Positions 41,330 through 54,300 of a stretch of DNA of 64,000 bases are shown one piece after another. The notes below the pieces were generated by a model. That model was not told the DNA's origin. It did not search any database and was given only the letters and a program-made list of their open reading frames with translations. Every line of letters begins with the position of its first letter. The first letter of the stretch is position 1. This stretch comes from Pithys albifrons albifrons (taxonomy: Eukaryota > Chordata > Aves > Passeriformes > Thamnophilidae): the NCBI RefSeq assembly GCF_047495875.1, contig NC_092463.1, positions 34,041,724 through 34,105,723 on the forward strand, in the 5' to 3' direction. A program made the translations under genes and the position numbers.

Positions 41330-41800
41330 GGGCTGGTTCAGCCTTCAGTGGAGTGATGCTGCAGTTGTTCGTGGGAGTCCTCAGGCCTTCTCCTGGCTGG
41401 GAAAAGGCAAAGGTAACTGATCAGAGTTAGTCGTTGTGGGAATGTACATGCAGACTCAAAGAAGAAAGGTTACTTGTCAGTAACTGGTGTTCTTTGAGAG
41501 GTATAGTCTGCATGTACATTAGTCTCCTACCTGCCTTTCCCCTCTTTCTGAATCTCTTTCAGGTTTGATTGTGCATATAAGAGGAACTGCAGTGGTGGCG
41601 GATGCCCTCTGCCCTGTGTGTCAATGCCTCGAGCAGGAAGAGGGGAGGAGGGAGAGTGCCCCTCCCGGGACACTCCAGGGCAGGCCACGAGCCCACCCAC
41701 TCTTAGAGTATTTGTATGGACTAAGTGTCTCAAAGTACTGCAGCTGTTCATTGGTAGGTAAATTTTCTTTACTGTATTCTCACAGGTAAAGCAGCAGATT
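41330..41800. repeat. Old interspersed repeat with a strong inverted-repeat core
   Basis: A block richer in GC than its surroundings. Its core is an inverted repeat: AATGTACATGCAGACT (41441-41456) and its perfect reverse complement (41505-41520), with nested pairs CAAAGAA/TTCTTTG and GTTAC/GTAAC inside. The flank to the right (41521-41720), with CCCCTCTTTCTGA, ATATAAGAGGAACTG and GACACTCCAGGGCAGGCC, resembles from memory a repeat family common in turtles and crocodilians that has the same palindromic core (TTCTTCGAG...GTTAC...). That family may be DIRS-like, since inverted terminal repeats are typical of that group, but I am not certain. Boundaries are approximate. Confidence 0.55.
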
Positions 41801-44800
41801 TTCTTTTAAAAACAATTTTGTTCATTGACTCTGTGGATGATATGCATGAACAATACACATGGGGGGAATTTTATACCTTGAGCTGCATTACACTGAGTAG
41901 CTCCCTGTCTCTAATGATACCAGCTCTTGTCTGTCCCTCCTTTCCTTTTTAGATATTTGAAGATTTTCACTCTGTTTAATTTGTCATTTCCATTGAGAGC
42001 TACACCAAAAACTGAGATCATTCAAGTTGTGTAATATTATTTAAAAAATAAAAGGAAATACCTTACACATGTAAGAGTGTATTTACTATTAACAAACTAT
42101 TAATTAATTAACTAGCTAAGAAGCTAGAATCTGAACTGGGTTCCATAAGAATCAATTGTACTTTTACTAGTATATTGTTCTTTAAAACTTCATAGTTGCA
42201 GAAAAGCCAACGTTTGAATTTAAATTTTTTTCCCCAGCTGGCTTCCTCATGTGTTTTTTTTCTTTTTAATCACAGAAGTCTTGTAGACATTTTTTAATTC
42301 ACTGCACTTCCTGCCAATTAAATGTAGATGTGGGGTCTAACATGTCTTACACTGGAGATGTAGTTGTCCCTGCATGCAAATATGTCCATGTGAATTCTGC
42401 AAGTAGTTATTTTCAAGTATAGTTTCTAAGAAGTGCAAGTTATATGAACTGAGGACTATCACCGAAATATGATTCTGAGGTGCTTGTACTTAGGATTCTC
42501 TGAGATGTCTCACCTTTGCCTGAATGGGGCACGTGTTTTCACCAGTTTCTTAGGGTTGAAGCAGTTAGTGTTGTCTTGGCAGCTGGAAGAAATTTATGGT
42601 TGGTATTCTGTCACTTTGCCATTTCTATAAGATTAAGATGTAGCTTATCTGGCCTTAGCTACAGCCAGCAAAGTTTGGTGAAACTTCTGATCTGTGGTGC
42701 ATGAGATACATGTCTTGTAGATGTTGGAATATATAGATAAAATGTTATGAAGAAATCGGGTTTTAGAAAGTTACTGACTTGTATAATATCAAGCTACCTT
42801 TTCACATTCTACGAAGAAAACCCAAAGTGAACAGTTTTTTAAACAACCTTAGATGAACACTAATGTATGCAAAGGGGAAGAAAATGTGGAAAAATCCATC
42901 TTGTTCTGCACTATTAATTTGAAGTTTATGGCTCTAAACCCAGGCATTTATATCTTTTGATAACAGATCTTTGAAGTGCTGCTTTAATTTAAAAAAGAAA
43001 AAAAGAAGAGAGAAAGCTTCTCTTTATCTATTGTTATTGAGCAGTATTGGATTAATTTGAGTTTATGGGCTTTTTCCTTTTCATTCCAGTTGTTACTTTA
43101 GCTTATATTGTTGTAGATATAATTGAAGGAATATGTATTAGATGTCAAGATTATCACTAGGGAAAGTAATACTGGCAAGGAGGCATTATGTTTTTCTTAA
43201 ATTTTTAATTATTTTCAAATAATTCATAAGAAAAAGGGAATTTTTATAACTCTGTAATTTTTTGTTTAGCAAATGAACATTATATGTTAGAGGCCTTTTA
43301 CAAATGACAGAAATGAGACATGTTGAACCTTGGTGCTTTTGCTAATACGTTTTTATTATATAAAGAGGAGCACATGTGAACACAGGCCCATGCACACATA
43401 AATATCTGCCAAATTCGGAGTCTTCAGGGAAGTTGTTTCAAGAAACAGACGTTTGGAAAATATCTAATTCTGACTCTTCTGACAGCTCTAAGTTCCATCC
43501 CTTACTCCAGGCATCTGAAGAAAACTGTTATGCTGCAGTGCCTGACCCTTCCCTGTGAGTAGCCAAGGTTTCCGGACCTCAGCACACAACTCTGGGACGG
43601 TGCCACTGGTATCAGCATTAGATGGGAACAGATTCTTGTACAGAATCTTGTGCCTTGGTGCACATGTAGACTCATGATTTGCTTCTGACCAAGACCTCCT
43701 TGTAGTTTTTAATGCAATTTATTAAAAATTGTACAATAAATTCACTCTTTTTCTTAATTATGCTAAGACAAATATGTCAGGGTACTTAGCTTGGATTAAG
43801 AATCCTTCCTTTGTCTTTCTGAGAGGAAATCAGCACAAGGCACTTAAAACTGCACCTTTATTTGGTGGAGTCAGTCTTGTATATTGTCTCTACACTCTTT
43901 ATCTTTCTCCATCATAGTAGTTAGAAATTCTTGTGCCAGTCCCAGCCCTTAGAAGTGTTGGCACAACCAGTCCTGGTGGTTCCACCAAAGACGTCAGTGT
44001 TTGCAAATCTCTCTGCTTGACTTTCCTACGCATTCGGATAGATGAACTCTGTTGTGCATTGCCTACTTTTTTACCACCTGTTTAGGGATTATTATCATGA
44101 CTAGTAGGTTTAAGAAGACGTGAGGCACGTTTTTAGAAAAGTTTATGTTACAGACTGCATAGGTATGTTGAACCTTGAAATATTCAATAGCTGCAATTTA
44201 TTTGAAATGGAAAATGCCTGTAATTAAACTTCCATTTAAAATATTAAGCTATTTATAGAGTGCATTTTTATTACTTTCCTTCTTTAGTATTGCATTTCAG
44301 TAAAACAGTTGCACTTTTATGATATCTTCTAGTACATTAGCATAGTATTTAGAAAAACAACTGCAAAATTACTGTGATGCTGGAAACTGCAAATATATCT
44401 GTAGAAACTTCAAAAGACTGCTTCCTATGTTCTGTAGAATCTCAAAATATGGAAAGGTGTATTGAGACACAATGAGATATGCACTTGCATTTCAACCACA
44501 TCTCTTGACTACAATGAATGCACTCTGAATGTCATCCTAACGTTTCTCTTACTTTCTGTCCTTTGAGGGTGGGGAAGGAAAAAAGGAGTGGAAATAATAG
44601 AAAACATAAAAAACCACCAAGCGTATGTTCATGGTGTTTTAGTCTAACTTTCTGATATTCTTAAATCATTTTGAGATTGATTATTTGGAAAATCATTGCT
44701 CCACACATGATTATCTTCATACCTCCACATTTAAGGGGAGCTTGCAAACAGTAAGAAAAGGATTGTGAGCATAAGAAATAAAACTTCTACAGGAAATAGG

Positions 44801-47800
44801 GCAAAAATGTGAAATTAATTCCAAGAATACATTAACATTTCTAAGAGCTTCCTTCTTTTTCAAACTCTTTCCTTGAGTGCCTGTTTTTTGTAGGTATCCA
44901 GGTTCTTGGGTGGTACTTGAGTTTCCACTCAATAGAGAAGATTCAAACTCCTAAAAATACAATAATGAGCAACAATTGGGTTATTTTATGTTTTGTTTTT
45001 CTTTTCTTCTGCTTTGTGTGCTGTGACATGAATTTCTGATTCATTCAGTTCTGTGTGCTCTCTCATGGCATAGTGTCAGGCTCAATCTTAGTGAGCGGTG
45101 ATCTGGAGTAGTTCAAGCCACATAACCAAGCCAAGGTTGTTATGACATCTTAATGTGCTGATTCCTGTGTTCCTGAAGCTCACTAGTCAAAATAACATCC
45201 CATTCTCTTAGCAAATCTGTGACTCTGCAGGCTTTCTCTTTTTTGATATGTGTTCCCATATTGTCATTCATTGTAATTTTTTCATCATGATGATGTTAAA
45301 TCATCAGGAATGAAATTTATTTATGACCCTCTTTTAGCTTGAGCCCAAAAATTGTGAAAGAAGATTGAATTAATATTCAATATGGCTTTTTTATTATTAG
45401 AATTTTTCCTGTTTGACTTGGATCACTAAGGAAAGTTATCATTGTAGTTTTAAGAACATATGGTTCTATGTTTGTCCTTGCATTCTGAAATATGCTTTCC
45501 TAGAGTAAACAGGATTTACTTGCAAATATAGAATTTACGTAACTTTACAAAGCTTGCAGTTTTGAGATCTGTTCTGGAGAACACAAGTTCTGTGTCTCTA
45601 AACACTATTAGTAATTTTTCCTGGAAGCCACAATGATCTTTCAAAGTTGTTTTGAGGACTTCTGGATAGTGTGCATGTCTGTAACCAGCTTATACTGACT
45701 GACTTGTGTCTCAAAGTCCCATGTAAGTAAACATATACTGTTTCATAATTAAACTTCATATTTAACATTGGTATTTGTTCAGCAATTGCAGTTAAATTTT
45801 TGCATATTTTAAATGGTCCTGAATGTGTCATTTTGTAGAAGGTCAAGTTTGCTAGAAAAATTTAGCATGTGCCAAAATACCAAATATCTTTTTAAAATAT
45901 GTTTTTAGCATTTCCCTATTATTTCTGTATGTTTTAAATTATAGTGGTGCACATGTTGTATTTAGTGGCTGAGGTCTATGAAAATATGTATTTGTAATGA
46001 TAATTATTGTTACAATGCTTGTATTGGGAAATAAATTATGTTTTGAAAGGAAAAAGTTATACATGTTAATCTAAGTGGTAAGCACCAGAATATTGACTTG
46101 AAGGAATGTATTCTAGTACTTATGCTTTTGGAAGCATAAACATGTGGGAGTGTAATCACACTCTCATAGCAAAGTGATGGGGAAAAAAAAAGACAAGAAA
46201 TACCACAGACTGTAGCATCGTAGAAAAGGAACAGTCCTCAGGACCTCAGCTCTTCTGTGCAGGCATTTTAGTCAGATCGCCAATGACCATTTTTGTGTGC
46301 TTTGTAGTACTTCTGCTCCAGATAAGGGTTGTAGTCTCAGTGTCTATGTGAAGACCACCATCCTGTCGCAGTGAGGGGACTGAAGCATCTTGCAACCTGT
46401 CTCAAGTTTAAATTGCAGCCTAACCCCATGCTTTATGATACTCTGTCAGTGAATGTGTGACCTTTGTCAGTCTGAAAAAGAAATTATTAATTGCACATTT
46501 TGAACTGCTCTACTCTATTGTTCAAGTGAAGCAACAATCAAGGACAGAAATGTAGAGTATCCATTATTATAATAAGGCCTTATTGTGTGAGACTCCAAAA
46601 ATTTACTAAGTGATCCATGAACTTCAGTTATCTCTAAAGATCAGGGACTTGTTTCTTTCCTTTCAGAAAGCAATCCCTATTTGTTTTTCCTTATAGAGAT
46701 TAGAGGATGGTACATTCATTGAGTTACAAAATAGCATCATAGTTATCGTGTGTTCTGTCAGCAGGTTTCTTTTGTGTTACAGTGGCGCATTATCCCACAG
46801 AAACTATCAGTAAAGAAGAGCAACTAGAAACACAGCAATACTCAATGATAATCATGAATAGGTGCTGGAAAACCCTACCAAATTAAATTATTCTGTATTT
46901 TCTGTGATTTGAATCCTCTAGATCAAGGCTGAGTGGTTAATTGAGGAGACTGAGTCCTAGAATTTGTTTTAAATACAGGAGGAACTGACCAAAATTCTGA
47001 GTTGCCCACTGCAGCTTAGACAAAAGGCAGTTTTGCATCTTGGATATTGAGATGCTTAAGTTACCTCTGCAAAAGGAATTATGTCTCTAAGTGTTTTAGG
47101 CATTCACTGACTGAAATTTCAGGTAGCACTGGCTTAGGTGTGATGCCAGAAGAATATATATGTATGGTTTTTGGATTTAGTGTGTCTTAATGTGACGGTG
47201 CCTGTATGAATTTTCAAGCACGTATCTGCGATAAACATAGGGTATCTGTACTGTGCCATGCACTGTAGGCATTCTTCCCATGAGGTAATGATCTTTATTG
47301 GTCTTAAAATCAACAAATTTATCTGTGAAAGCCAAGAACTCAAAGAAAGAATGAGGCAAGATTTTTCTACATCTGTGAAATCAACACTGGTTTGAGAAAA
47401 TTCAGGCAGATCATAAGAAAAGTTTGTGATCAGCAGTGTTGTAACTGAAATAATTTCAAGGTTGGGCAGTCCAACAGTAGCTCCAGATTGGAGGAGAGAG
47501 GGGACTGATAGAAACAAGAGCTCTTTGGAGCAAGAGATGGAAATAAATTGTTTGTTACACCTAAGGATTTCTTACTAATTTAAATGAGAGAAATTTAAAT
47601 GTATTTGAAAAAGAAATAGATACAGAGGGCAGGGCACTAGATCTAATGCAAAGTTTAAGGAGACAACTGGGCTGGCAGTTTATTTCTGTGCAGCTAAAAA
47701 CATAATTAATACAATTACTCTAGGACTTCAGTGAAATCTGGGAAGCTTATAATCACAGTTGTGTCATTCTGAAATAAAATTGTTTCTAGAGGAACTGTCT

Positions 47801-48814
47801 ATAATAACATCATTTCTCCTTGTCTACACTGACATTAAAAAATAACTATTTTGGGGTATTAATTGGAAAAAATATTAAGCTCTGTATTGGTTGGGGCTTT
47901 TCTTCTGGAGGTCTTTAGTTCTGTTCTGACTTTTTAAAATGTGGTGGTCATTTTACACTACTGTTTTCAGAGACATATACTGTATTTTGTATCTGTCAGC
48001 ATCATTTCATTGAGTTGAGTGAAGTGACAGTGATTTACATAATCTGTTGACCTACTCTCATTTTCTCCTGAAAGCTTATCATCAGTGAAACAATAAGAGG
48101 AGAAATATGCATAAAAATTATTAAAGGAAATTTTCTTTGCTTGAGATGTTGCATAATAATTTTACTTATACAGCATCAGTAAAGCCAAATTATCGGGTCA
48201 CTGGTGTAGAGAAATTCTCATCTGAAGACACAGAAAATTCAGTTCTCTGCCAAGCCAGGGAGAATCTGGCTGGACTGTGGTCAGCAGCAAAGTGAATGAG
48301 TCCTCTGTTTGTCCACAATTGATGAGGCTGTGGGGCTTCCTTTTTAAGATACTTAAAACATCAATGAGAATATTTTGTAGGACAGAATTTTGTGGATAGA
48401 GAGAAAGTAAATAAGCTGAATATCAGTCTCAGGTATTTTTCCATGGTTTAAAAATATCTGAGTATTAAATTTGCACTTGTAAAATACAACAAAACCCAAA
48501 CTTACTGCCTTATAGTCAAAGGTATTCTCTCTGAAAGGCTGGAAGTTTCTTTTCTGTAACTAGAACTTGATAGAGAATTCTATGTCTGTCTAAGTACACT
48601 GATGGAGTAGCAGGAAAAGGCACTTTATTGTTGCTCAGTTAATGAAAGAGTTAGGGTACTGATTTGTTTAGCTTTTTGTAGGTTATCATATGACTCTTTC
48701 CCCCTATATTAACTGGAGTATTACTGAACTGTAGCAAAAATGAGAACAGAGGAAGGATTTATGTTTTGTATTTTTTCTGTAAAACCAGTTGGAGTTTAAC
48801 AGGTTTTATTTTAT
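41801..48814 (+). other. GPHN intron segment (no gene seen)
   Basis: AT-rich intron. Open frames are short and unrecognised. At about 43560-43650 a GC-richer string with CCGGACCTCAGCAC and GGTGCCACTGG could be a remnant of the same old repeat as at 41330, but this is weak. Confidence 0.55.
48810..48814. repeat. Left target-site duplication of solo LTR
   Basis: TTTAT directly precedes the LTR start TGTGGT and is repeated exactly at 49468-49472. Confidence 0.8.
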
Positions 48815-49467
48815 TGTGGTGGTTTAAAGATAAACCGGCAGGAGAAATGGACCCACCACAAGAGAGATTATAAGTCAGAATTACAATTTAATGAAAGATG
48901 TTACCATAAATACACTGACACAAAGGGGAAATTGCTTTCAACTCACAAAACCTAGCAGTATAACCCAGTGTCCTGGGGCACAAACCCAAAGGGGTTTGTT
49001 AGCCCTTGCGCCGAGACCCACTTGGTTTCCCCCCCAAGTCCAAAGCAAAAAAAAGTGAGAAACCTGTTGGTGCAGATAATGGCTTGTAGTCTGGTCAAGA
49101 GTGGCAGTTGTAGTGTAGTCTAGTCAAGAGCAGTGGTCTCCTCCTGTCAAAGTCCTGCTGCTCCTCTAGATCCAACCCACCCTTCCCAAGGTCTTACCCA
49201 CCACTTATGTACCCTCAGGGGGCACCCAGTCCCTCCCCCTGGGCGGGGACTCACACAATGGGTGATTAACTCTGGGAGCCAGGAGGTATTGTTGAGCCGT
49301 TGATAGCCCATTAGCAGCCTCAGGCTGGGTGTGAAGGTGCTAATGACTCCCTGGGCAGCTGCTGCTAATGGTCCATTGTCCTTGGGGAATGAATAGAGGG
49401 GGTAGAATACACAGCTTTGATCATCCCACACACAGTGATAGCTGGTCCCACCTGGTGAACTGGGACA
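48815..49467 (-). mobile_element. Solo LTR of an endogenous retrovirus-like element (ERVL-like by TSD length)
   Basis: This 653-bp element starts TGTGGTGG and ends GGGACA, so it has TG...CA ends with the inverted termini TGT/ACA. It is flanked by a perfect 5-bp duplication TTTAT (48810-48814 and 49468-49472). It is clearly GC-richer than the intron and resembles an LTR common in birds. On the minus strand a TATA-like TACATAAG (49204-49211) is followed about 310 bp later by ATTAAA (48887-48892), about 70 bp before the LTR end. That suggests transcription in minus orientation, opposite to GPHN. A 5-bp duplication is typical of class III (ERVL-type) elements. No internal retroviral sequence remains, so it arose by recombination between two LTRs. 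Confidence 0.85.
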
Positions 49468-49472
49468 TTTAT
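49468..49472. repeat. Right target-site duplication of solo LTR
   Basis: TTTAT directly after the LTR end GGGACA, identical to 48810-48814. Confidence 0.8.
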
Positions 49473-51270
49473 CTAAAGATAAATGCTTCATTTAAAAAAA
49501 CCAAATCAAAACACCAAAATCTATCCCTCCTGTTTCATACTGAGGATTTTTTCCTGATTACAGTAATTTTTAAAATACAATATTAAGGTCTAACTTCGCC
49601 AAAGAGTGAAATCTTTGAAGTATTCTCTGAAATTTGTACTTACTTGAAGTCAAGACAAATACGTTTTTAGATGATGAAGTAGAGAAGATGCCACCTCTTT
49701 AAAATAAATTTTCTGGTGCATATCTCTGTATTTAAAACAAACAGTTTTAAGTCTTAAAATGCTTTCTACTACCATAATTCTTTTTTTTTTTTTCAAAATG
49801 TAAGTTAAAAGCCAGACTTAATAGTTCATTTGTGTATGTGTTTGAGACATTATCTGTGTTCCTTTCTCTTATTTGAAATATTCATATAACAAACTTTGGG
49901 TGATCTCCAGCCTGGTTAATTAGAATGCCATCCTCCAAAGGGGTACAGTAAAATGATGAATGATTTTAATAAAGACAAGAGAGAATGCAAAAGAGAAAGG
50001 GGAAGGATAAGTAAAGAAAGAAGAAATAAATACAGAACCTTTGGCTTTGCCACTTCAAGTAATCCTTGGACATGTTTGCATGGTGGGGCTTGCAGTCATT
50101 ACTCCAGCTGCAACTTGGAAGCATCTGTATATGAGCCTCTTGTTAAATTGAAGCTACATAGCAGTACAAAGCCTGCAGAAAATACAGCTGAGGATTAATA
50201 TAAATTGGTAGTACTTTTTAAAATGTCATGGCGAGTTTTATTTTAAGCTTTTAAAATCAGTATATTTCTCAGAGCTAATTTTATGATAAATAATATGCTT
50301 CGAGCCAACAGTCACCAGAACTATTTGTTGTGCCCCAATATAATACTCCAGAAACTTGAATGTGCCATAAACTTTTTGGGAAAAATGATGTTTCTTTGCT
50401 AGTATGAGGACAGCTGTCTAAGTAATTGATCTGATTTGTGCTGATGGATACTTCACTGTAATAAATGAGTGTACTTGAGGCAACACAGCTCATTTTGCAC
50501 TCCAGGCAGACATGCTGCTGCTGTACTAGCACACAGCAGAGTAGGAAGGACAAGTGATATAATCACATTCAGATTAAATACATTTTCTGCTTGTGTCAAA
50601 TTTTTATCACAGTTTGAAAACTAGTTTAAAAAGTCGTTTGAAAACTGAATGCAAATAAAATTAAATTCTTCTGTAGTATCATGAATTATCCAGTATTGCA
50701 AGTCATTGAATTTGCACGGCAGATTTCTTAGTCAACCCTTGGAATGGATATATATGCTCCTGTTGAGATGTTGGAGGGAATATAGAAAAGATGATAATAG
50801 ATCATCTTTTTCTGTTGCTGCATCAGGTGCATTGTTGCATCTTTCAGTGGCTAAGCATACAAATACGTGGTTCTTGCTTTTTTCAGGCTGTTGGAAAGTG
50901 CAGCCTGGAAACCCAAGTTACTGTAGCAAGAATCAACACTGTAATCTGAAGTAAATGCACATAGTCTGTTAGCATGTGTCAAGGCATATTTATGTATTAA
51001 AAGAAACAGCAATAGAACTTAATAATGGTGAGTTCTTGTTTTCCATTTCAGATCAAAAGATGGAGAACAGAATTTTAGTTTCCATTTCCCCAAAAGTACT
51101 GTGTGGATACTTGCACTATTCTGTCTTATCTCAGTTATAAATAGCATTGTGAAATCTTCGTATAAAAAGCATGAGTGATTTTACAATTCTCTGTATTTAT
51201 TGTGTCTGTCTCTCTTTTTAAGACTTTTCAAGTCTTCAGGTATTTTCTGAGATAACTGTATCCCACATGT
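49473..51270 (+). other. GPHN intron end (no gene seen)
   Basis: AT-rich intron leading to the exon at 51299. A 13-base T run lies at 49781-49793. Confidence 0.65.
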
Positions 51271-51298
51271 TGCTGACAAGATTCATGTTCTCTTTCAG
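51271..51298 (+). promoter_or_regulatory. 3' splice site with branch point, upstream of second GPHN exon
   Basis: TGCTGAC at 51271-51277 fits the branch-point consensus, with its adenine about 23 bases before the exon. A short pyrimidine tract and tttcag follow. The matching donor of the exon, GAG followed by gtgaga at 51392, is close to consensus. Confidence 0.75.
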
Positions 51299-51391
51299 GA
51301 GACGCTGATAGATTGGTGTGATGACAAGGAACTTAATTTGATTTTAACTACTGGAGGAACAGGGTTTGCACCACGAGATGTCACTCCAGAG
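51299..51391 (+). CDS. GPHN: Gephyrin internal coding exon (N-terminal MogA-like G domain, part 2)
   Basis: This 93-bp exon (31 codons, codon boundaries at both ends) sits between ttctctttcag and a good GTGAGA donor. It begins [16 protein letters not shown] and continues [15 protein letters not shown], about residues 68-98 of gephyrin. The TTGGTG motif is the conserved glycine-rich loop of MogA/MoaB-type domains and contributes to molybdopterin binding. The only difference from the mammalian protein as I remember it is aspartate instead of glutamate at about residue 76 (DDKE versus DEKE), which is conservative. The open frame runs straight on from the exon at 19922 once the 31,319-bp intron is removed. 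The next exon, expected to start ATKEV, was not seen in the remaining 12.6 kb, so it lies beyond the window. Confidence 0.97.
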
Positions 51392-54300
51392 GTGAGATAG
51401 TCCTGGAACAGAAACATGTGCCCTTTGGTGTAGAAATGTGTGAGTGTGGAGGAGGGGGGTGAATTGTTTTTTAATTGCCTCTGTAACTTTACTTTGCAGT
51501 ACCTGTGGGCAAGTCAAGTGACACCCAACTTTGAAGCAGAAAAAAGGAAGAGTTATAGAATAAGAGAATTACCCTGGCCTTGGGTTCTGACCTGAAATAA
51601 CTTTCAAACTGAACTGTGGTGTGGCATCATGGTTTTCCAGTCCCCTTACAAAACAAAATTCTAATGGCTTTTTAGCGTAATTTTCCTTACCACTGCAGTA
51701 CAACACTGCTAAGCAAAATTTTGTGTGGCTTTTGTTATGTCCTGCACAAGGAACAGTGGGATAAGAAAGATCTTTAATTCTCCCTTGCGGAATACTGCAT
51801 TGACAACTACTGCATTATAGGTTGGAGTGTGAGAGCCCAATAGCAGGGGGAAAAAATTCCATGCAAAGTTACTATTAATGATACCACATTGTCAAAAAAA
51901 TCCTAAACAGGCACAGAGGTGGAGATAATCTGCCCCAGTAAATGTTGCATGGGAAATCTGGTTACATTCCACTTACAGGGAGATGAAGCAGGGAGGTGAA
52001 AATGGGAACTTAACCTAAGGACCTCATGGCCATGAGTTGTCACATGAAATGACTGTGTGATTGCTGTTGAAGTATTTTGGTATTTATGGTTCCAAATTAG
52101 ATTAATATGAACTTCTAAAATCACATACTTTATTTGATTTGCTTATGTTCACTAAAGGGCAGAATTAAGGCTGAGTGCTTGAAGTGTTTATTTGCATAAT
52201 GTAACATATCTAGTTTTCTCTTAAGTACTCATGTAAGTTTTCAGTCGCTAAGACTTTTGTGTCAGAGTTGATTTGAGTTCTTTACAACATATCTACAATG
52301 CCTTTTACAAATGTGTTCTGTTCACATGGCTGCAGTTTAAATTTTTTTTTCCATTAGAAATCTGCAAACATTTTTTAATCAATTGTATAACATTTCTGTA
52401 ACTAAAGAAACATATAAACAAAATGCTTCTGTTCATTTCTTTTGATGTTTTTAGATTATATACTAGAAATCTTGAGTAGCTGGAGCCTTGGGTTCTGTGT
52501 ATCAGGAAATGGGAACAGTGGCAGATGACCACAGGGTGCTGGCCAGTGAAACTGAATTTGCAGATTAATCACTGTGCTAAAGCGACCAAAAGTGAAAAGA
52601 GTGCATTGGTGCAATTTGTATCTTGCTTGCAAACAACTTAATGGTTTTGAAGGTTGTTTTAACGGACTGTGTAGAAGGATGGCTGAATTTCTGCTTCAGT
52701 TTTCCTTTGTGCAGGAATGGGCCTAGGCAGTAGTGCCAGAGGAAACATTGCAGCCAGTGCCAAAAATTAACCACAGGTTCTCAAGCAGCATTTGGGACAA
52801 GAAATAAACAAATGAGAACTCTGCATATAAACACCTACTATTTTCCTGACACTGCATTGCTGTTACTCAAAGTAATGAAGACAGGAGAAGGTGATTTGTT
52901 GGATCAGTTTTGATGAGTTGATGAGTTTTGAAAGTTAATCTGAGTTGTTAATGTGTCTTTATAGAATGAAACCACATTAATATTAAGTCGTGAATAACTT
53001 GCACTGAACAAAAACTGTGTTGTTTTCAAATGTGACAGGTATGCCAGACTTGGGCTGGTCATAACAGAATCGAGTGTTGTTCTGACTGTCAAATTATTCC
53101 CATACTTTAAAAGAATTTACATAGGAGACTATTTACTCATTTTTCACTCAATTAAGTTGAATTAACTTGCATTATGAAACTTCAGTCACAGTGGAGAGAT
53201 TGAATCCCAAGTTTTATTACAAAGTGGCAATGATAAAGGTTTTCCCTATGATAAGGTTTATTAGATTATTCATTCAAACATTTTAAGGGAAGAAAATCAG
53301 TTTGCCAGTATGTGTCATTGCAAAAACATATTAAGAAGCGTAAGTTTTGTCCCCATATTGTATGTCTTTTAGGTCAATGTGAAAGCCAAGTCAAAATTAA
53401 AAAAATCACAAAATATGCAATAACAAACCTTTACTTTAGGAAAATTTGCACAGATACAGGAACTGGTTTTAATCTCTTCCATGTGTGGTGTTGGTCCAGC
53501 ATGCTCTCATTGCTGAACTGAGAATGAAAGGATGTGATCGTGACATTGTGCCATTGAGAAGTCATCTCTGAAAGGTGATTTCACAACTGATAAGAATTGA
53601 ATCTGGTAATTGAAGATGTTTTAATATTTTTCTGGAGAACAGGAGGAGTGGTCTCAGTGGTCATATTTCAGCTGTTATGTTTCAGTCCTGCTTCTCCCAA
53701 GTTCTCCTGTAATTTGGATTAGAAAGCATGTTTTTCTGCTTTCTTTACTGAGTATAGATATATAATTGCTTTTGTGCATACATGGTAAAGGTAGTTCCTG
53801 GGAGTATTTACAGCCCAAAGACTGTTAATTGAATTTTGTAATCATTGATAAAATTGAAATTAAGTGCCTGTCATAATACAGCAAAAAATAGCTTCTTGAT
53901 ACTTTAGAAATGTATAATTAAGTTTCAAAAAAATTAGTAATTTCCCCACTCACTTTGCCTTTTGAACACTATATTACAACCATACCCCAGGTTATTGTAG
54001 GTGTTTCAATCATGTGTCATGACATTTTTTCTTGACCTGGAATAGACAATTTTAGGTATATTTGCAACATCTGATTTTCCTTACCTGTCTCTGATCGCTA
54101 AATTTATAGCCTCTCTCTAGTCAGTGGGTGGGGAGAAGCTTTTAAATTAGTTCTAAGATTCTCATGTTGAAGGCTGAAGGTCAGTTTAATTAAGCCATGT
54201 GAGTATCCTTCACTTTCTTGACTGCGTGACTAGAAATGAGGAGATGCGTGTGGATATTTAAAAACCCAAATTCAGCCAATGAATTTGGCTGAATGGCTGA

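Larger units (their letters stand above)
19980..51298 (+). other. GPHN: Complete GPHN intron of 31,319 bp
   Basis: Intron between the two gephyrin exons. Its donor is AAG followed by gtacag, which lacks the usual G at +5. Its acceptor is strong. It carries most of the mobile elements in the window (30.9-37.9, 41.3-41.8 and 48.8-49.5 kb). No further exon that fits gephyrin was recognised inside it, although a small alternative cassette exon could escape notice by eye. Confidence 0.9.
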
